Shown piece by piece: positions 14,272 to 18,676 of a stretch of DNA of 18,676 nt. Made by a program: the position numbers and the translations under genes. The notes under the pieces are model-generated. The model saw nothing but the letters and a program-made list of their open reading frames with translations, did not search any database and was not told the origin of the DNA. Every line of letters begins with the position of its first letter. Position 1 is the first letter of the stretch. The stretch lies in the NCBI GenBank assembly GCA_045640905.1, contig JAZUFW010000066.1, positions 1 to 18,676 of the forward strand, written 5' to 3'. The stretch comes from JAILLW01 sp045640905 (GTDB lineage: Bacteria > Bacillota > Clostridia > Lachnospirales > Lachnospiraceae).

Positions 14272-15759
14272 ATGAGAGGAATTGATACACAGGTTAGAAA
14301 AAACAGACGGCGTATTTTTAAAGAAGTTGCCAAATTGGCTTACGAATCACAAAATTTAAAAGATGATATCGAAGCGCTGCCTTATAAAATAGTAGATTAT
14401 GATGAATCACCGTTTCAGTCGGTATACAGAGAAAGATCGATTGTAAGAGAACGAATCAGACTTGCAATGGGTCTTTCATTACGTCCCGAGAATAAACCCA
14501 GCCATTTAACGCAAGGTTTGGAAGAATCCAATATTGATGAAAAATACTATGAACCGCCGCTTATGCAGGTTATTCCTTCGGCCTGTAATGCATGCCCTGA
14601 AAATCAATATTGTGTTACCGATAAATGTATGGGTTGTGTAGCTCATCCCTGCCGTGAAGTTTGCCCCCGAGGCGCTATTTCAATGTCAAACGGAAAGTCC
14701 GTTATTGACGAAGAGAAGTGTATTCGTTGCGGAAAATGTAAACAGGTTTGTCCTTATGATGCCATATCTCATCAGGTTAGGCCGTGTTTAAGTAATTGCG
14801 GCGTTAATGCGATTAAATCGGATTCGAAAGGAAGAGCATACATAGATCCCGAAATATGTGTTTCATGCGGTCAATGTATGGTTAGCTGTCCTTTTGGTGC
14901 CATAGCCGATAAATCTCAGATATTCCAATTAATAAGAGCTTTGCAATCCGGCAAAAAAGTAATTGCTCAGGTTGCACCTGCGTTTGTCGGTCAATTTGGT
15001 CCCAATGTAGACGAAAACATGCTCAAAACAGCATTGAAGCAGCTTGGATTTTTTGATGTATTTGAAACCGCTATCGGTGCTGATTTAGGTGCTTTGGCCG
15101 AAGCCCAGAATTATGTTGAAGAAGTAGCTACCGGGAAATTGCCGTTTTTATTAACAAGTTGTTGCCCTTCCTGGTCCGTACTGGCAAAGAAGTTTTTCCC
15201 TGAAACGATAGATAAAATCAGCAACGAATTAACACCTATGGTAGCGACGGCCAGAATTATTAAAGAAAAGTATCCCGAAGGGTTGGTTGTCTTTATCGGT
15301 CCCTGCGCTTCGAAGAAACTTGAAGCATCCAGAAGAACGATTCGTTCGGATGTTGATTTTGTTATTACTTTTGAAGAATTATGCGGAATGTTTGAAGCAA
15401 AAGGTATTTTGCTTGATGAAATCAAGGCTTTGGATTCCATGAATGATGCTACATCCGCAGGAAGAGGATACGGTGTGGCCGGCGGCGTTTCCGGTGCCAT
15501 AAAGGAATGCATCAATACATATTATCCGGATGTTGATGTTAATATTGAACATGCCGAATCTTTATCGGAATGCAAAAAGATGTTAATGCTTGCTAAAGCC
15601 GGAAAGAAGAACGGCTGCTTAATCGAAGGTATGGCATGCCCCGGTGGATGCATAGCGGGAGCCGGAACAAATATTGCTATTAATGAAGCAGTAAAACAGG
15701 TTGAAAACTTTAAGAATAAAGCAGATAATAAGATACCTGATATTGATTTGGATAAATAA
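14272..15759 (+). CDS. Monomeric [FeFe]-hydrogenase, group B-like
   Basis: Predicted cytosolic enzyme interconverting protons and H2, with electrons probably from ferredoxin. The 495 residues start with a helical segment of about 95 residues without cysteines. A Cys-rich region (about 100-215) follows, holding several 4Fe-4S sites, including two ferredoxin-like repeats (CIRCGKCKQVCP and CVSCGQCMVSCP). The H-cluster motifs come next: L1 TSCCPSW with C297 (proton path) and C298, L2 GPCASKK with C345, and L3 EGMACPGGC with C456 and C460. All four H-cluster ligands are present. L2 is GPC, not the MPC usual in group A enzymes, and together with the N-terminal layout this resembles the group B enzymes of Clostridia. 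No NADH-linked subunits or HydEFG maturases are in the window. AAGGA seven bases from the ATG overlaps the upstream sensor stop, implying coupling. The subgroup is inferred from memory. Confidence 0.93.
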   Translation: MRGIDTQVRKNRRRIFKEVAKLAYESQNLKDDIEALPYKIVDYDESPFQSVYRERSIVRERIRLAMGLSLRPENKPSHLTQGLEESNIDEKYYEPPLMQVIPSACNACPENQYCVTDKCMGCVAHPCREVCPRGAISMSNGKSVIDEEKCIRCGKCKQVCPYDAISHQVRPCLSNCGVNAIKSDSKGRAYIDPEICVSCGQCMVSCPFGAIADKSQIFQLIRALQSGKKVIAQVAPAFVGQFGPNVDENMLKTALKQLGFFDVFETAIGADLGALAEAQNYVEEVATGKLPFLLTSCCPSWSVLAKKFFPETIDKISNELTPMVATARIIKEKYPEGLVVFIGPCASKKLEASRRTIRSDVDFVITFEELCGMFEAKGILLDEIKALDSMNDATSAGRGYGVAGGVSGAIKECINTYYPDVDVNIEHAESLSECKKMLMLAKAGKKNGCLIEGMACPGGCIAGAGTNIAINEAVKQVENFKNKADNKIPDIDLDK

Positions 15760-15779
15760 TATAAATTTTGGAGGAATAA

Positions 15780-17234
15780 ATGAAAATCAGAACACGTTTT
15801 GCACCTTCTCCGACGGGAAGAATGCATGTAGGAAACTTAAGAAGTGCATTATATGAGTATTTAATTGCCAAGCATGAAGGTGGTACTTTCATGCTTAGAA
15901 TCGAAGATACAGATCAGGAAAGATTTGTTGAAGGCGCTGTTGACATTATTTACAGAACAATGGCCAAAACAGGCCTTATCCATGATGAAGGACCTGATAA
16001 AGACGGCGGATACGGCCCTTATGTACAGTCTGAGCGTATGAAGACCGGAATCTACATGAAATATGCCAAAGAATTAATCGAAAAGAAGGAAGCATATTAT
16101 TGTTTCTGCGATAAATGCCGTTTGGAATCATTAAAAACAACTATCGTTGACGGGAAAGAGATTACCGTATATGACAAACATTGTTTATCCTTAAGCGAAG
16201 AGGAAATAAAGGCAAATCTTGACGCAGGAAAGCCGTTTGTTATTCGTCAGAATATACCGAACGAAGGAACTACAACTTTCCATGATGAACTTTACGGAGA
16301 CATTACCGTAGATAATTCTGAATTGGATGATATGATTTTAATTAAATCAGACGGATTCCCTACATACAATTTTGCCAATGTGGTTGATGATCATACCATG
16401 AACATCACTCACGTTGTCAGAGGAAATGAGTATCTGTCTTCATCCCCGAAATATGTACGACTTTATGAGGCTTTTGGGTGGGATGTTCCCGTATATATCC
16501 ATTTGCCGTTATTAACTGATGAAAATCATAAAAAACTTTCAAAAAGATCAGGACATTCATCTTTTGAAGACTTGCTTGAGCAGGGATTTTTAACAGAAGC
16601 AATTATAAATTATATTGCTTTACTCGGCTGGTCGCCCGAAGACAACAACGAAATTTTCTCACTGGATGAGCTCGTTAAGTGCTTTGATTACAAGCGAATT
16701 AATAAGTCACCTGCAGTATTTGATATTGTTAAACTTAAATGGATGAACGGTGAATATATCAAGGCCATGGATGATGAGCGGTTCTTTGATATGGCTTTAC
16801 CGTACATTAAAGAAGCTCTCGGCGACATGGACTGTGATTTAAAGAAGATTGCAGCTATGGTAAAGACACGTATTGAAGTTTTCCCGGACATTAAAGAACA
16901 TATTGATTTCTTTAAGGAACTGCCCGAATACGATCCTTCGATGTATGAGCATAAAAAGATGAAAACAACCAAGGAGTCATCACTCGAAGTTTTGACCGAT
17001 TTGCTTCCTGTTTTGGAACAGCATGATGATTATTCAAACGATTCTTTATACCGGTTGCTTATTGATTACGCCAATAAACATGAATATAAAAACGGTTATG
17101 TTCTATGGCCCGTAAGAACAGCAGCCAGCGGAAAGCAGATGACACCCTGCGGGGCCACAGAGATGATGGAAATTCTCGGAAAAGAAGAGACTGTTGCCCG
17201 TATTAAAAAGGGTATTGAACTATTACAAAAATAA
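15780..17234 (+). CDS. gltX: Glutamyl-tRNA synthetase
   Basis: Class I synthetase charging tRNA-Glu; in bacteria lacking GlnRS it also mischarges tRNA-Gln for the amidotransferase route. The protein has 484 residues, normal for the family. The HIGH region is APSPTGRMHVGN (8-19) and the KMSKS loop is KLSKR at 252-256. Between them lies a Cys-rich insertion (CFCDKC and a later HC) at the position where many bacterial GluRS bind zinc. The anticodon-binding helical domain follows. GGAGG at 15770-15774 lies five bases from the ATG. The gene is 20 bases downstream of the hydrogenase gene with no terminator between, so at least some of its mRNA should come from the upstream operon. No T-box or other leader is visible. 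Confidence 0.97.
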   Translation: MKIRTRFAPSPTGRMHVGNLRSALYEYLIAKHEGGTFMLRIEDTDQERFVEGAVDIIYRTMAKTGLIHDEGPDKDGGYGPYVQSERMKTGIYMKYAKELIEKKEAYYCFCDKCRLESLKTTIVDGKEITVYDKHCLSLSEEEIKANLDAGKPFVIRQNIPNEGTTTFHDELYGDITVDNSELDDMILIKSDGFPTYNFANVVDDHTMNITHVVRGNEYLSSSPKYVRLYEAFGWDVPVYIHLPLLTDENHKKLSKRSGHSSFEDLLEQGFLTEAIINYIALLGWSPEDNNEIFSLDELVKCFDYKRINKSPAVFDIVKLKWMNGEYIKAMDDERFFDMALPYIKEALGDMDCDLKKIAAMVKTRIEVFPDIKEHIDFFKELPEYDPSMYEHKKMKTTKESSLEVLTDLLPVLEQHDDYSNDSLYRLLIDYANKHEYKNGYVLWPVRTAASGKQMTPCGATEMMEILGKEETVARIKKGIELLQK

Positions 17235-17238
17235 GGAG
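17233..17238 (+). promoter_or_regulatory. Ribosome-binding site supporting a TTG start for the helicase
   Basis: AAGGAG overlaps the gltX stop codon and lies seven bases upstream of TTG 17246. The next in-frame ATG (17306) falls inside the segment leading to Walker A and would remove the Q-motif, so TTG is the credible start. Confidence 0.75.
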
Positions 17239-17245
17239 TGATTTT

Positions 17246-18676
17246 TTGCCTAACAACCCAAGTGAATATCAGTTGAAGGCAATAACCCATGATACAGGTC
17301 CTGCTATGGTTATAGCGGGACCCGGATCGGGTAAAACGTTTACTTTAACGGAACGATTATTGTTTTTAACTCAGGAATTAAGAATAGAACCGACCAAAAT
17401 ATTGGTTCTAACCTTTTCAAAAGCTGTGGCATTTGAAATGCAAAAACGGAGCATCGACAGAGGTGCACCTGACGGAATATTCTTCGGAACATTTCATTCT
17501 TTTTCTTTTTATTTATTAAAATCATTTTTTGGTTTCAATTCATTAACCGTAATCTCAAACAAACAAAAATTGAATATTCTTAAAAATATTATTTCAACGT
17601 TGGGATTATCCGATTATTTTTCGGGTTATGATAATATTTCAGCGTTTGTTGATAATATGTCGAAAGCTAAAAATACCTGCACAAAAAATGAAAGTGTATT
17701 TTTAAACGATGAACAAACCGACCTTTTGGTGAAACAATATTATCAATATCTTCGTGATAATAATTACATTGATTTTGATGATATGTTGAACCTATGCTAT
17801 GACTCATTAATTTCAAACAATGCAGTTTTGAACAGAGTCAAAGGAATGTTTGATTATATAATAATTGACGAGTTTCAGGATATTAATGAAATTCAGTATA
17901 AACTGGTTAAATTGGTTGCGGAACCTAAATTTAACGTGTTTGCAGTTGGGGATGATGACCAGGCTATTTATGGCTTTAGAGGCTCCAGTCCGCTCTTTAT
18001 GCGGAAGTTCATAAAGGAATATGAAAATACGGAAATTCTTTACCTTTCTGACAATTATAGGTCAAAAGAAACTATTATTTCGTTTGCAAAAGAGGTCATT
18101 TCAAAGAACAAAAACAGATTCATAAAGAACATAAAAGGAACTAAAACGGGCGGAAATGTTTTTTATAAATTATTTGATACCAGGAATGATGAAGAGAAGT
18201 ATTTGGTTGAAGTCTTGGGAAAACTTGACCGTGAAACTCAGTCAAAAAGTGTTGTTCTATTGAGAAACAACCGTGAAGTCAATATATATGCATCGCTTTT
18301 AGCCAAAAACGGCATTCCGGTTTCGATAAAGGAAGTTAAGCAAAAGAGCAAAGAATCATTTGTGCTAAACGATATATATCATTTTCTTAAGTTCGTTTAC
18401 CAAGGTCAAAATAGAGAAGATTTTTTAATGTTTATGAACAAGCCGGAACGATTTATACAAAGAAATGCATTGGTAAACGATGTTGTAAAAGAGATAGATT
18501 TACTTGCTTTTTATAAAAATAATGATAATGTTTGTGACAATATAAAGAATTTGTTTTCAAAAATATACTTATGTCAAAAAATGAATAAATCAAACGCCGT
18601 CAAAATTTTTGTGAAAAGTATAGGATATGAAAAATATATTAAAGAACATTCAAATACCGACGAAGATTATGCCATG
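17246..18676 (+). CDS. UvrD/PcrA-type superfamily 1 DNA helicase, 3' truncated by window edge
   Basis: ATP-dependent 3'-5' DNA helicase of the UvrD/Rep/PcrA branch. The frame is open for 477 codons from TTG 17246 to the window end without a stop. Motifs run in order: Q-motif NPSEYQLKAI, Walker A AGPGSGKT, motif Ia LVLTFSKAVAFEMQKR, the FGTFHSF block, Walker B IIIDEFQD, motif III VGDDDQAIYGFRGS, and motif IV LSDNYRS. Motifs V and VI, with the second arginine finger, have not been reached and should lie downstream. Full-length relatives have about 600-750 residues, so perhaps 150-250 are missing. DEFQD replaces the more common DEYQD, and motif Ia has Ser-Lys-Ala where Asn-Lys-Ala is usual, so this is probably a divergent clostridial paralogue instead of housekeeping PcrA. 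It lies 11 bases after gltX with no terminator between. Confidence 0.93.
   Translation, partial: MPNNPSEYQLKAITHDTGPAMVIAGPGSGKTFTLTERLLFLTQELRIEPTKILVLTFSKAVAFEMQKRSIDRGAPDGIFFGTFHSFSFYLLKSFFGFNSLTVISNKQKLNILKNIISTLGLSDYFSGYDNISAFVDNMSKAKNTCTKNESVFLNDEQTDLLVKQYYQYLRDNNYIDFDDMLNLCYDSLISNNAVLNRVKGMFDYIIIDEFQDINEIQYKLVKLVAEPKFNVFAVGDDDQAIYGFRGSSPLFMRKFIKEYENTEILYLSDNYRSKETIISFAKEVISKNKNRFIKNIKGTKTGGNVFYKLFDTRNDEEKYLVEVLGKLDRETQSKSVVLLRNNREVNIYASLLAKNGIPVSIKEVKQKSKESFVLNDIYHFLKFVYQGQNREDFLMFMNKPERFIQRNALVNDVVKEIDLLAFYKNNDNVCDNIKNLFSKIYLCQKMNKSNAVKIFVKSIGYEKYIKEHSNTDEDYAM

Noticed and set aside
1..18676. Search for CRISPR repeats, insertion sequences, phage attachment sites, tRNA or rRNA genes, riboswitches and T-box leaders.
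   Set aside because: Gaps are too short and no regularly spaced repeats, transposase motifs, tRNA-like folds or T-box sequence were seen by eye. Weak or distant repeats would need a computed search.

Overview
The window is 18.7 kb of compact, roughly 38-40% GC DNA in which every recognisable gene lies on the + strand and most gaps are under 25 bases. The likely source is an anaerobic Gram-positive bacterium of the class Clostridia, most plausibly Lachnospiraceae. Evidence: strong AGGAGG-type ribosome-binding sites, consensus sigma-A promoters, an oxygen-sensitive class III ribonucleotide reductase, a stand-alone [FeFe]-hydrogenase, and Firmicutes-type proteins throughout. The taxonomic placement is inferred from gene content and protein style, not from a marker comparison.

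Layout. (1) 1-2703: the 3' two-thirds of gpsA (glycerol-3-phosphate dehydrogenase) overlaps a MoxR-type AAA+ ATPase, which overlaps a CoxE-like VWA protein; the last two form a chaperone-like pair. (2) 2720-6566: tyrS, then a nucleoside-salvage run of purine nucleoside phosphorylase, cytidine deaminase and an MTA/SAH-deaminase-type amidohydrolase. (3) 6559-8016: a membrane-anchored MutS domain V ATPase that lacks the mismatch-recognition domains. (4) 8018-9245: a separate short transcription unit with its own consensus promoter, a 55-residue membrane protein overlapping a WYL-domain regulator, and a strong intrinsic terminator. (5) 9271-12056: nrdD-nrdG, driven by a near-perfect promoter followed by two NrdR-like boxes 33 bp apart. 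(6) 12057-17234: a hairpin with a U-run, then dUTPase, a membrane hybrid sensor protein, a monomeric [FeFe]-hydrogenase and gltX, spaced 8-20 bases apart. (7) 17246 to the end: a UvrD/PcrA-type helicase that starts at TTG and runs out of the window.

How the genes work together. Nucleotide supply is the main theme: NrdDG makes dNTPs anaerobically, dUTPase removes dUTP and makes dUMP, and the phosphorylase, cytidine deaminase and amidohydrolase recycle nucleosides. tyrS and gltX are translation housekeeping genes carried in the same strings.

The most unusual locus is 12570-15759. The protein directly upstream of the hydrogenase has the architecture of a membrane hybrid histidine kinase, but its H-box histidine is Ser191, both N-box asparagines are gone, and the G1 and G2 glycines are degraded. 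Its C-terminal receiver domain keeps every catalytic residue. It therefore reads as a membrane pseudokinase joined to a live receiver and coupled to a hydrogenase, and I consider it the best candidate for an undescribed system here. No mobile element, CRISPR array, tRNA or rRNA was seen. No stretch over 300 bases lacks a gene; the longest non-coding stretch is 9209-9372.
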